A stretch of DNA of 64,000 nucleotides from Aedes albopictus (taxonomy: Eukaryota > Arthropoda > Insecta > Diptera > Culicidae). The stretch spans positions 382,912,706 to 382,976,705 of the forward strand of contig NC_085137.1 in NCBI RefSeq assembly GCF_035046485.1. Direction: 5' to 3'. The notes beneath the pieces are model-generated. The model saw only the letters and a program-made list of their open reading frames with translations. It ran no database searches and was not told the DNA's origin. The translations under genes were made by a program, and so were the position numbers. Below are positions 33,310 through 43,759 of this stretch, in pieces; position 1 is the stretch's first letter; each line of letters begins with the position of its first letter.

Positions 33310-35314
33310 CCGTCGTGCGGGGCTACTTTTGAAACACGGGGCTACTTTGGACACTTTTGAATATGGATTTTTTGAATTTGAAATATGGTTCAAATCTGTT
33401 TGATGTCTTTGGGACTATTATGACGCAATATTTTCCCCTTCATTTGGTTGAAATTGTTTTTCAAACAAACTCTTTATTGCTTGTCAGGAGGCGAAAAAAC
33501 ATCGAATGAATCATAAAAATATACATAACGTATCAGAACATTTGCTCTGTTTGCATTGTTTCTGCAGTTCATAAATTTCAAAGGGTTGCTCAATTCGTGC
33601 AAGAAGTATCGACGTAGCATATACAATCGAATATTTGTATGGATACACATTATAAATGACCGTTTCACCCAAATAAAGGATTGATGGCCCCCAGACAGCC
33701 TTTAAGTCTATATTAAAATATCACGCTGCTCATAATACCAAAGGTAGCACAGAACCACCTAAAAACGCATATATTTATTGAAATCATGTATGATATAGTA
33801 TACAACAGTATTGGTACAAAGTAGTATTCTAAATAAACCCGGAATTTTAACTGCAGCTTTGTTTTAATTATGAATGTCTAGCCCCCCTCTGGTTCTATAT
33901 TATATGTCTCCGATTGATGTATGGACAACTTTTTTGTTTATTGATGGATTTAGTTCAAATTTTGCATGCATCCTACATACACTCCCGTTCAAAAGTTTGG
34001 GATCACCCCCTCAAAAACATGTCATTTTTTTAGGCCCATATCTCCGCCAATTTGCGTCCGATTTCAAAACCCTAGGTTTCGTTCAAAAGATAATAAGTCA
34101 AAGGAACTTTGAACATGATTTAAAAGAAACTTTTAAAAAAAATTTGTATGTAAACTTAATCTAAAGTTGCCAAATTTTCTAAAAAATGAATATAAGCTTA
34201 CGCCAGTGTCGCTGGAAGTTGGGTCGATTAAATTTTAAGATGAGAGCGGTAATATGACCCATTTTCTATTAGCTTTCAACTGCTTTTTACAGAACTTAGC
34301 TAAAAAATCCAGAAAAAAAGTTATTAAGTAAATTAATCCTTGATGTCATCGACCAAAAGTTTGGGGTCACCCCTCAAAATGATGTATCGGCCAAAAGTTT
34401 GGGGTCACTATCGTAAAACATGGAAAAGTGTTTTGTTGATATCTTTGTCATCTTTCATTCAATTTTAATTCTTCTTGGCTTATTTGAAACAAAATGAATG
34501 ATACTTACTGCATAGACATTGAACCACACATATTTGTTGAAATTTACATACTAAAACTTAACGTAAAGTTGCCTCATTTTTTGAAGCGTGGTAAAATGTG
34601 CTAACTTTACATTACATTTTAATATACAAAAATCGTGAAAATACGTTAAGTTAAAGACATCAAACGTAAATTTAGTTAATTATCTTTGAAATGAGCCAAA
34701 AATAATTAAAATTGAACTATAGATGACGAAGATATCACCAAATCACTTTTCCATGTTTTACGAAAGTGACCCCAAACTTTTGGCCGATACATTATATTGA
34801 GGGGTGACCCCAAACTTTTGGTCGATGACATCAAGGATTAATTTACTTAATAACTTTTTTTTCTAGATTTTTTAGCTAAGTTCTGTAAAAAGCAGTTGAA
34901 AGCTAATAGAAAATGGGTCATATTACCGCTCTCATCTTAAAATTTGGTCGACCCAATTTCCAGCGACACTGCCGTAAGTTTATATTCATTTTTTAGAAAA
35001 TTTGGCAACTTTAAATTAAGTTTACATACAAAATTTTTCTAAAAATTTTCTTTTAAATCATGTTCAAAGTTTCTTCGACTTATTGTCTTTTGAATGAAAC
35101 CTAGGGTTTTGAAATCGGACGCAAATTGGCGGAGATATGGGCCTAAAAAAATGAAATGTTTTTGAGGGGGTGACCCCAAACTTTTGAACGGGAGTGTACA
35201 TACTCACAATTATTATGTGTAAAAATTGTGGAAACACATTCACTACTCTGGGAGTTATAATGTCATAAAGTTGAAAACCCGTTAAAAAGTGTATAAAGAA
35301 GCCCCGCACGACGG
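33310..35314. mobile_element. TIR element CCGTCGTGCGGGGC, 2 kb, carries another element
   Basis: Left end CCGTCGTGCGGGGCTACTTT, right end AAGCCCCGCACGACGG, TA on both sides (33308-33309, 35315-35316). About 670 bp of its own DNA precedes and 118 bp follows the nested element at 33980-35196. No transposase. Confidence 0.8.
33980..35196. mobile_element. palindromic TA-flanked MITE (1217 bp), CACTCCCG ends
   Basis: Ends CACTCCCGTTCAAAAGTTTG and CAAACTTTTGAACGGGAGTG with TA TSD (33978-33979, 35197-35198). Arms of roughly 460-600 bp are almost identical: CCATATCTCCGCCAATTTGC, ATGAGAGCGGTAATATGACC, and ACCAAAAGTTTGGGGTCACC. The TIR-related phrase AAAAGTTTGGGGTCAC recurs inside at 34358 and 34393 (and inverted), so terminal-like sites are multiplied. 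Tc1/mariner-type MITE. Confidence 0.85.
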
Positions 35315-35599
35315 TACCTGAATTTTCCAATAAATTTACCAAAGGTTTGTTCTGAAGTTTAATAAAAATATGTCCCAGAAAATCGGTAAGAAATTTTGCG
35401 GTTATCATTAGACAAACCATGGACATGGATAAAAACCAGGACGAATATCTGAAGAAATTTCTAAATGAGTTTTGGTTACAATCTCTAGATTTCCTGCTGG
35501 AATTATTAAATGAAATTATGTAGGAATTTTTAACGGAATTCTTCTGGAATATTCGGTCCATATGAAAATCCAGGAGACATTTCAACAAGAATTTCCGTT

Positions 35600-36200
35600 G
35601 CAATATATGTAATAGTTTTTGCAGGTATTTCTGGAGTAGTTCGTGTAGGAACTCCTATAGGAATGCCTGTAAGAATTTGTGGAGAACTACTGGAACAATT
35701 TGCGAAAGAATACTTGGACGAATTTTCGGAGGAATTCCTTCAAAAAATACTTAAGGAATCTCTTGGAGATGGAGATATTCTAAAAAATCTCTAGAAGGAT
35801 TTATAAAGAAATCCTTGAAAAATTTCTAGAGGGATCAATGAAAGGTTTTCAAAAGAATTTATTGGAGAAATTTTGTATAAAATCATTGGTAGATTTTCCT
35901 ACGGAATACCAAGAGAAATTTCTGAAAGAATTCCAAATTTATGGTTTTCTGGAAGAATTTATAAGAAAATTTATGAAATTGATTGATTTGTCTTTATTAA
36001 AGAGACTTTCAGCCCTTGCCTGGTTCGTCTCTCCAAAATTTATGAAAGATTTTCTAGGGAAATTATAGTAGAAATGTATGGAGCAATCTCTAGTGAACAT
36101 GAAACAATTTCGGAAAATTAAAAATATTCCAAAAAAAAATTTGGGTAGATTGCTGAAAAAATTCCTAGATAAATTTAAAGTTTCTTAAGGAATAAAAGCT
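35600..36200. repeat. degenerate GGAATTCC/AGAAATTT minisatellite
   Basis: Imperfect units GGAATTCCT, AAGAAATTTCT, as in other arrays of the window; the frame 35838-36068 is a translation of it. Confidence 0.5.
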
Positions 36201-36259
36201 ATGTTTCCATTTATAAGAATTCTCGGAAATACCGTCAAGACATTCCCCAGTGAGAAACT

Positions 36260-37150
36260 TTCACTAGAATGTTTAAAGCATATTGTTGAGCCGGGCTCAA
36301 CAGCCGGGGTACTATCTTCACGAAATCCGGCCAATTTGTCTGTTTTGCGGATGATATGGATATAATTGCTTGAACATTTTGTACGGTTGCAGAACTGTAC
36401 ACCCTCCTAAAAAGTGAAGCAGCCAAGGTCGGACTGGTGGTGAATGTGGCTAAGACAAAGTGCATGCTGGTAGGTGGGACTGAGCGAAATAGGACAAGCC
36501 TTGTCGGCGATGTTACGATAGACGGGGATATATTCGAGGTTGTAGAAGAATTCGTCTACCTCGGTTCCTTGCTAACGGCTGACAATAACGTGAGCCGTGA
36601 AATACCAAGGCGCATCATCAGTGGAAGTCGTGCCTACTACGGGCTCCAGAAGAAAATGCGGTCAAAAAAGACTCAACCTCGGACCAAATGTAACAAGTAC
36701 AAGACGCAAATAAGACCGGTGGTTCTCTACGGATACGAGACATGGACGATGCTCTAGGAGGACCTGCAAGCACTCGGATTTTCCGAGCGACGGGTGCTAA
36801 GGACGATCTTCGGCGGCGTGCAGGAGAACGGTGTGTGGCGGAGAAGGAGAAACCACGATCTCGCTGCACTCTACGGAGAACCCAACATCTTGAAAGTTAC
36901 TAAAGCTGGATGGATACGGTGGGCAGGATCTGTTGCAAGAATGCCGGACAACAACCCTGCAAAGTTGGTGTTTGCTAACCATCCGGTTTGTAAAAGAAGG
37001 CGTGGAGCGCAGATAGCACGATGGGCGGACCAGGTGGAGTGTGATCTGGCGAGCATTGGGCGGGACCGACGTTGGAGAGCTGCGGCTACAAATCGGCTAC
37101 AAATTATGGCGAAAAATTGTTGATTCAGTGTTATCATGAATTTGATGTTG
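36260..37150 (+). pseudogene. RTE-type LINE, RT C-terminal fragment
   Basis: The plus strand reads an RT palm end (FCADDMDI near 36340, stop within), AAKVGLVVNVAKTKCMLVGG, FVYLGSLLTADNNVSREIPR, VVLYGYETWTML followed by a stop, then RRVLRTIFGGVQENGVWRRR and AGWIRWAGSVARMPDNNPAK. YGxETW and RWxGxVxRM are typical of the C-terminal part of RTE-clade proteins. The same family lies on the minus strand at 56321-57965. Stops and frameshifts make it dead; it is 5'-truncated near 36260 and its 3' UTR ends in an AAATGAAATGAAT-like tail (37156-37170). Confidence 0.8.
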
Positions 37151-37266
37151 AAAAAATAAATGAAATGAATACCGGAAAGACAGAGGTTGAGACATTCAAT
37201 TTACATAATTTTCGTATTAGAGAAAAAATGAAGGAATTCCATTTTTTGTGAAACACTTTTGCGATG

Positions 37267-37545
37267 AGGGCCCGTATAGCCGACGTGGTAAGCGCACTGA
37301 TATTCAGCATGACCAATGACCATGCTGAGCATGACGTGTTCGATTCCCGATCAAGAACTTTTCGCAAGGAAAATTTATTTGACTTTCTTGTGCATACAGT
37401 ATCTTCTTGCCTATGACACGGTATGCACATGCACAAAGGTCATTGGCACAGGAAGCTCTCAGTTAATAACTGTAGAAGTGCTCATAGAACAGTCAGCTGA
37501 GAAGCAGACTTTGACTCGGCGACGATATTACGCCAAGAAGAGGGA
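37267..37545 (+). mobile_element. Feilai-type SINE, diverged copy
   Basis: Box A TAGCCGACGTGG and box B GTTCGATTCCC are present, with a small duplication (ATGACCAATGACCATG) and many substitutions compared with the other three copies. Ends ATTACGCCAAGAAGAGG. No TSD visible; an older insertion. Confidence 0.8.
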
Positions 37546-37802
37546 GGTTTTGAGAGGAAATCGCGCGAAACGAACAAACGCATATCTTTAAAAAACTGAC
37601 CTAAATTAGACGTAAGATGGAAGTGATCCTTTAGTACTACGAATAGCTTGAAGTTCAGTCACTAGTCACTGATAAAAACAAGCCTACACAAATGCAGCGA
37701 ACCACTATCGCTTATGACGCAATAACAGTGTATAATGCAAATCCTTCTTTAAAAACGTCACATTGAAAAATAACATGCACGCAGTATTTGATAAGCACGT
37801 TC

Positions 37803-38022
37803 TCAAGAGAGGTTCACCCGTAAGATATGACCGCAGTCGTCACCAGCAACATTGTAACAAATACGGTTCGTCAGTTTATCTTCCACGCACGTTCGATAAA
37901 CACATGTCGTCGTCCCTCTTATACTGAGCTTCTGGTGGGCAATGTTCTCCCTGAACGCAGAATTAAAACAAACGCAGAGCAAAGCTAATGCTAGTAACCG
38001 GACTTCAAAAGCGTAGGCGAGC
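37803..38022 (-). CDS. candidate exon: small cysteine-rich secreted peptide
   Basis: Minus strand. A polypyrimidine tract and AG (TTTTTTTTCTGTCGCTCTAG, last base 38023) precede an open frame of about 71 codons ending in TGA at 37803-37805. The frame starts with a hydrophobic stretch rich in L, A, C and V (RLLALALLCVCF, then NSAF) that looks like a signal peptide, followed by a short mature part with CVYRTC and RICYNVAGDDCGH, i.e. four cysteines. The spacing C-x4-GDxCG resembles one part of neuroparsin/OEH-type hormones, but only one cysteine group is covered and this is resemblance by eye. The start codon would be in an upstream exon (or a weak ATG at 38057). It could be a chance frame; no neighbour supports it. 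GGGTGAAC near the end is a possible splice donor. Confidence 0.35.
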
Positions 38023-38057
38023 CTAGAGCGACAGAAAAAAAACAGCGATTGGCACAA

Positions 38058-39700
38058 AGAAGGTGAATCCGTGGTGAAAATTAATGATCGGATTAGAGCG
38101 CATTAGGTAGGTAGGTGCCCAGGATCAATAAAACTACTTTGTTTACCACACATCGAATAACAACGGCACGTGTGCACTATGCATGGCACATTGTGCTTAC
38201 CGTAGGTTGCAGTTGTTTCAAAGTTAATTCACCCTGAATCTATACTCAGGTGGCTTTAATGCACATTGTACACTCCCCCATGCAGTTGTTGTATCGTGGT
38301 GGTTGAGGTAAAATTAATTAAACTGAAACCAAAAAAGTGAAGGGTGAGTTTTGTTCAACGATGGTAGTTTCATTACAGTAAGCTATGTACTTTGTACCAA
38401 AATCAACCTACAGCAATTGGGATCGATTGAGCGTGTTATGGTTTTACTACTAACTATGCTAATTACATATACAACATTAATAAGCATATCTCGCAGCTTA
38501 AAATGCCTCGAACTAAAAAACGCAAACAATAATAGATTAGTTTTTTTTTCTGATCACTTGGTTGATAATACTAGCCAACTTCTACTATGAAAATCTTAAT
38601 GTATACGTCGTGCAGAAAATAAATATTAGTTCTTCCTAATCTTTCCGGAATTACATGCTGTTTGATGCTCAGCATAATGTACTAGTTATTAACTGAAACC
38701 TTTCTCTGTCTAAAATAAGAAATTTAAATTGAAATCCATGGTTGCATTTAAGTTATTGTACTTTACACGTGCAGATTGACTTTTTTCACATTGTGATTGT
38801 TTGGAATATGGCTATTTAACTACTGCCAAAAGCAGACCCTAACTGCGTTCTGCTAACTCTAGTCATTTGCCTGCAATTGACCAAGGAAATGTCTCTAGAC
38901 ATGCTGGCAGACATCCAGCCGCCATTCATGTCGCCTGTGTCTACGCTTCGGAACGTCTGTAGTTGGACCAGAGATTGCTTTGTTAGGGTTGTACAAAAAA
39001 TGTTTTCTCTTGTTTGTTGAATTTGACTTTTCTTTATAGTATGTACTGAGACTAGACTTTACTTAACTTTGAAAGAAAATGTAATTGCTGTTTTTTGATA
39101 AATAATTCACGCATTACATCACCAATGACGATGATCCACCCTATTGCAAAATTCGTTGCAGATTTTCCTTGGCAAGCGGTTGCAATGAATTTCATTCTAT
39201 GAACTTTTCTAGTGGGCAGCTATAGCCTGAAATGGGTAACCAACCGACTGGTGGTTGGTTTCCATTGACGGCGGTTTTTATGAGGCGTGATTTATGATAT
39301 GCGTTCTACGAAATTTCGCCCCACTCTCTTTCCAGGACCTGAACTGAACGCCGTAAGATGGAAGTCAAATCTTACATAAGCCATAACTTTCGTAGTATTG
39401 CTTTGGTGTTATGGATTTTATTGTCGTAATCTAACTGCTGGGCAACCATGGCAAGTAGGACAATTCGCATAATGGATGTTTGGTATAATGATAGTTAGGG
39501 GATTCACTTAACAGCGTATACTGATTAAACTGATTAGGCGTCACAATCACCAAGGCAATCCTTGATTATTTCATTCGCAAATTCATGAAACATTTCAATA
39601 ATCAGATAATAACGGCTTACGCAGTTACCCCTAGTATATGCTCAGGTGGGTTAACGTTGTATGGAAAAAATAAAATTTGGTCAGATTCAATCCGATCAAT
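38058..39700. other. unassigned, mostly non-repetitive AT-rich DNA
   Basis: No repeat structure and no convincing ORF. It may be intron or intergenic unique DNA around the candidate exon at 37803-38022. Confidence 0.35.
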
Positions 39701-39859
39701 CAGGTATCAGTAGGTCGGCTCTAGCGGCACGTTCTCCTCCATTAGGGAAATTTGTGCCATCGCCATGAACACGAGCCTATTCATCATTTACCTGACGGAG
39801 AAGGGAAGGAAAAATGATAGGGCTGGGGAAAGGACAGGCAAGGGAATAGAATCGTCATA

Positions 39860-39990
39860 CACCGCAAAAGTTTACCGCAATGGGTTCACATAGCGTCCTG
39901 AAAAGGACACTGTAATAACGCATAAGCGCACCACAATGGGTTCAAACAGCGCCCTCAGAAGGGCACTGTGATAACGCATAAAGCGTAAAG
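39860..39990. repeat. tandem duplication in LINE 3' UTR
   Basis: CGCAATGGGTTCACATAGCG..AAAGGACACTGTAATAACGCATAA and ACAATGGGTTCAAACAGCG..AAGGGCACTGTGATAACGCATAA are adjacent copies of a roughly 60-bp unit next to the LOA ORF end. Confidence 0.65.
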
Positions 39991-40316
39991 AGAGCCTGTA
40001 ATTCTTTACCACAGCGGGTCAAGAACAACAAAACGTCCTGAAGATTTAGGTTCCTGAAGTCAGTTTCACTTAATAAGTGTTTTCCGAGTACTCGGAAACG
40101 CAGTTGCGCAATTATTGGACAGTTACATATTAAATGATACGAAGTTCCATAATCGGATTCACAGCTATCACAGGCAAATGAATCAGCTTGCTGAATATTC
40201 GCCATGTGATAGCTGAGTCGGCAGTGGCCAGTCAATGCTTTGACCAGCATGCTGCAATTCTGCTTTGATAGATTTGTTAGATACTTTGCCACCCCTAGAG
40301 ATCACTATAGGATATC
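39942..40316 (-). pseudogene. LOA-type ORF2 C-terminal CCHC domain
   Basis: Reads MAKYLTNLSKQNCSMLVKAL, TGHCRLSYHMANIQQ, then the finger CDSCESDYGTSYHLICNCP and a short tail ending at 39942. This domain follows RNase H in LOA/I/R1 group ORF2. It is the direct continuation of the RNase H fragment at 42134-42491, from which it is now separated by the 40317-42133 element. Confidence 0.75.
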
Positions 40317-42133
40317 AGGCGGACAAAAATCAGAAAAGTGACTTCCACTAATGCTTGTTCTGAAATTTTCTATCGATAATAAACATATAAACTAAGAGAA
40401 ATCTAGAATTTCAAGTTTCTAGCTGATGTAGTTACAAAGATGTTGAGTATCAATGTTGAGTAAAGCTAAAAAAATGTAATTTTTGCAAAAAAATAACACA
40501 TAATTTCAAATCGATATTTTCTAATTAATATCATCATTATCTATTGGTTTCAATACATCATTGGTAGGATAATGAAGCAAGCTTTCCAACAAACACGTGG
40601 TTTTGTGAAATAATTGAACCATTGTATGAAAAAAAGGTACAAGAAGAAGAAGAAGTTGAAAAAGGCATGAGATTCAAATTTTGATAATCGGCATCTTTTT
40701 TTTCCCAAACATTCCCAGGCTCAAAATAAGTTTATGGTCAAGCTTTAGGTCTACTCTAATGATTTTGTATGCGAAATGCTGCGGTAAATTGCGGTCCTGG
40801 GAGATTCAGCGTTTTTTACGCACGAGACCGCCCTGCCGCACCCCTTGAGATTAAACGACGATTCTCAAACATTCTAAGCAAATTCCCTTGGAATTAATTT
40901 TTGAAAGTACCGTAAAACGGGGTATCTTTGATAATGCGGGTAACTTTGATAGTGCGGCAGGCATTGTGTAATTTATCTCATAACTATGATTCCTTCAACC
41001 AGTTAAGAAAAAGGTAAACGTAAATCAATTCTATACATATGAAAGTTCATCTTAGACGTATTTTCATCAATATCTAGTTTATATACAACTTTTTGGACAA
41101 AAAATAAAAATTGTTGATATTTTTGTCATTTATCAACCCCTTCAAACAATCTGCTATACGACTTCGTTACAACTATTTTTTCAATGAATGAACTCTTATT
41201 CTCGATAGATTCATCATAGTAGATTCCAAATCTGGCCTTGAATCTCTTAAGGAAGTGTGTTTTTATAAAATGGAAGCAATTTTGTAAATTGGGATATTAA
41301 TCTCCATACATTGATAAACGCCTAAAAGTATGCAATGCCCTTGTTATTTCATGCAGATAAATATTTGTTGTTCAAAATTTGTTAATAAGACATTAAAAAA
41401 CTACTCAAAAATGAAACTAACCATGAATAGCATGGAATCATATGTTGATGTACCGTTAAGCATTTATTATTACAAAGATAATGATTTTTGATAGCTATAT
41501 TTATTGTGTTTTGCACTCAATACACCACAAACTGATTTTTATATGTAGAATTTAGTAAAAATCAATGTTTTGATATAAAAATTCTATCTAATATATTCCA
41601 CAAGCCTTCTCTCATAATGTTCATACTCCTAAGATTTCAATGTGTGATTATTTTTTGAGATTTGATGTGTTTTTAGGGCATTATCAAAGTTACCCCAAAA
41701 TGAAAATCTGATTTTCGGTTATATGAAAAACTAAAAGTTATCCAAAATATTTCAAATTATCGAATATTATAATTGCAATTGATAATTGATACCCCAGTAC
41801 TTGTTTTAAAAATATAAAACTTGGGGAAATACTGTTACATGTAAAAATTTTGAGAAAATTCGCTGAAAAACTATCAAAGTTACCCCATCTTACGGTAACT
41901 ACACAATAGTGTTGATTATTCTAAGCACAAAAAAAAAACAAAATAAAAATAAAAAAAAAACAAATTCAAACTTTTTATATATTATCAGTTATTTGACCAT
42001 ATTGAAAATACGCCCTTTTCAAAACTTGGTCGTGATGTTTAAAAATGTCAATAAACAATATATTTTAGTCGAACCAGCTACAGAATACTAACAAATCCTC
42101 GAAAATATGCCGAAAATATTTTTGTCCGCCTGC
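40317..42133. mobile_element. TIR element with CAGGCGGACAAAAAT ends (1.8 kb)
   Basis: A perfect 15-bp TIR, CAGGCGGACAAAAAT at 40317 and ATTTTTGTCCGCCTG ending 42133, encloses DNA unrelated to the LOA element, and the LOA reading resumes on both sides. No TSD is evident. It contains the whole element at 40909-41896. No transposase ORF. A short GAA run lies at about 40642-40655. Confidence 0.65.
40909..41896. mobile_element. TACCGTAAAACGGGG-type TIR element (about 988 bp)
   Basis: Begins TACCGTAAAACGGGGTATCT (with GTAACTTTGATA repeated a few bases on) and ends CTATCAAAGTTACCCCATCT TACGGTA. Internal ATTATCAAAGTTACCCCAAA (about 41682-41701) repeats the terminal motif. Partial copies: right half at 27078-27356 and a short left end at 57978-58005. 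TSD not clear. Confidence 0.75.
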
Positions 42134-42491
42134 TTGTATGGGAATCCCCCATAGTGGAGATGGCTCAGTACAATACAATTTTGTTTGACGACATGACTCC
42201 AAACTATTCCAGTATTGTTTGTGCCGAGTGGCAGCCCAGGTGTCAATCTGAAGCTTTACCCAACACTTCGATATCGGAATAGCTGGCTCAGGGCCAATGA
42301 AGTCATGTGATGCTCCAGTGCGAGCTAACTCAACAGCCAATTCATTTCCAGCGATGGAAGAATGGCCAGGTACCCATACAAGGTGAACAACGTTTGCTGA
42401 ATTCAGCTCCACGATTTGTGTTCGACAAGCGATAACTATCTTCGACCTGGAGTTGGCCGAAGCAAGTGCTTTAATAGCAGCCTGGCTATCT
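42134..42491 (-). pseudogene. LOA-type RNase H, C-terminal half
   Basis: From 42491 downwards the minus strand reads DSQAAIKALASANSRSK, then VVHLVWVPGHSSIAGNELAV and ELARTGASHDF. VPGHSxIxGNExAxxLA is the last conserved block of RNase H1-type domains. The DSQAAIKAL codons at 42468-42491 are exactly the target duplicated on insertion of the 42492-43759 retroposon. Confidence 0.8.
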
Positions 42492-43759
42492 AATCTAATC
42501 TAATCTAATCTAGTGCTTGCACAGCCAGTATTGAAAAGCATCCTGGAAATATCAAAATTTCTTCCGATATTTTCTTGTCAGCATTATTATTTGCAGCATA
42601 TCAGAGATGATATGACACAAATATTAAAACGGCCAGGCCCACTGTGCAGACTAATGGGTTCGAAGATAATTCAAAAACTTAAGGCAATCAGGTTATCCAC
42701 TTATGAGTAACATGATTGACAAACTTTTTTGAATTGAATGAAGGAAGAAACGGGAACAACCGTACCAACCGTTTCGTTTTAGGGGAATGGTGTTTGAACA
42801 TAAAATTGTTGGGAGTGGTGCTGCTAAGAAGGTTAATGCACACTCCGTTGGCGTCTCTTCTCCTGGGATGGGGCACAGGCATTTCTCCATGTGTCCTGGC
42901 TTCAAAGCCTAGGCTTAAGCGCCATTACTCGCTCTCTGAAACGAGAATAAAAGTATAATGATCCCCTCCCCGAGTGAAGAAACTTCAACGAAAAATCATT
43001 GTAGAAATCTATCTATATAAATAAAAAAAGTAATAGTGTTTGTATGTCACGAATAGGCTCGGGAACGGGCCAACGAATCTACACCATTCTTTCAGTGTTT
43101 CATTCGTGCAGGGCCCCGACGTTTTTGTACGAAAATAATAATGAGAAAATCAACCGCGAACGCACCGAAAACGAGAAAGTTTGAAAATACATTTTGCGGG
43201 GCATTTTTCAAAGAGCTGCATGTCAAAAAAAACTAGTAGGCAGGCAGAACGACGTTTGCCGGGACAGCTAGTAGTAGATAAAAAAGGAGCAATCTCACCA
43301 ATTTCTAAGCTTCGTCGTCTACGGTGGAAAACTGGCATGCACCTTCATTCTCGGTATGCCTGCAAACGCCGGGGCAGGAATTGTCTCCCGAAAGCAATCA
43401 AAATCCAGGGGGGGGAGCAGCTTGACGAGAATAAGATAATTCATTTGGCACAAAAACCAAGTTTTCCACACATTTTCTCTGAATTTCCGATGGTTTTCTT
43501 CGTTTTCAACAATTCCGTAAATCTTTAACTGACCAAAGTAGCTGAACGGCTAAACGCACGACCTACGAGTACTAGCTCCAGATCTGCTAGAGAAAAGTTT
43601 GACACTACGGGACGCGACGAAGAAATAAGTAACGAAACGACGACCGACTCCGACGGAAACATTGTTACCATAAAAAAATCACTTGCCAACGGTGGCCACT
43701 TGTCGGTGTGTTTCAAACCGTTCAATCACTGTTTTCTTCGGAGAATTGCATATTTTCCC
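42492..43759 (-). mobile_element. retroposon insertion C (1.27 kb), 24-bp TSD
   Basis: Flanked by identical 24-bp copies of LOA RNase H sequence (42468-42491 and 43760-43783). The left edge is a (TCTAA)n array, i.e. on the minus strand a 3' (TTAGA)n tail as used by several non-LTR elements. The interior has only short frames (42693-42905, 43525-43725 minus) with no RT, so it is non-autonomous or a 5'-truncated 3' UTR. Without the nested 43007-43281 element it is about 1.0 kb. Confidence 0.75.
43007..43281 (+). mobile_element. Helitron/Helentron-like non-autonomous element
   Basis: Starts ATCTATCTATATAAATAAAA followed by GTGTTTGTATGTCACGAATA and ends TTTGCCGGGACAGCTAGTAG. This start/end pair recalls short Helentron-type (HINE-like) elements of insects. 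About 275 bp, no ORF. Identification by terminal sequence only. Confidence 0.45.
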
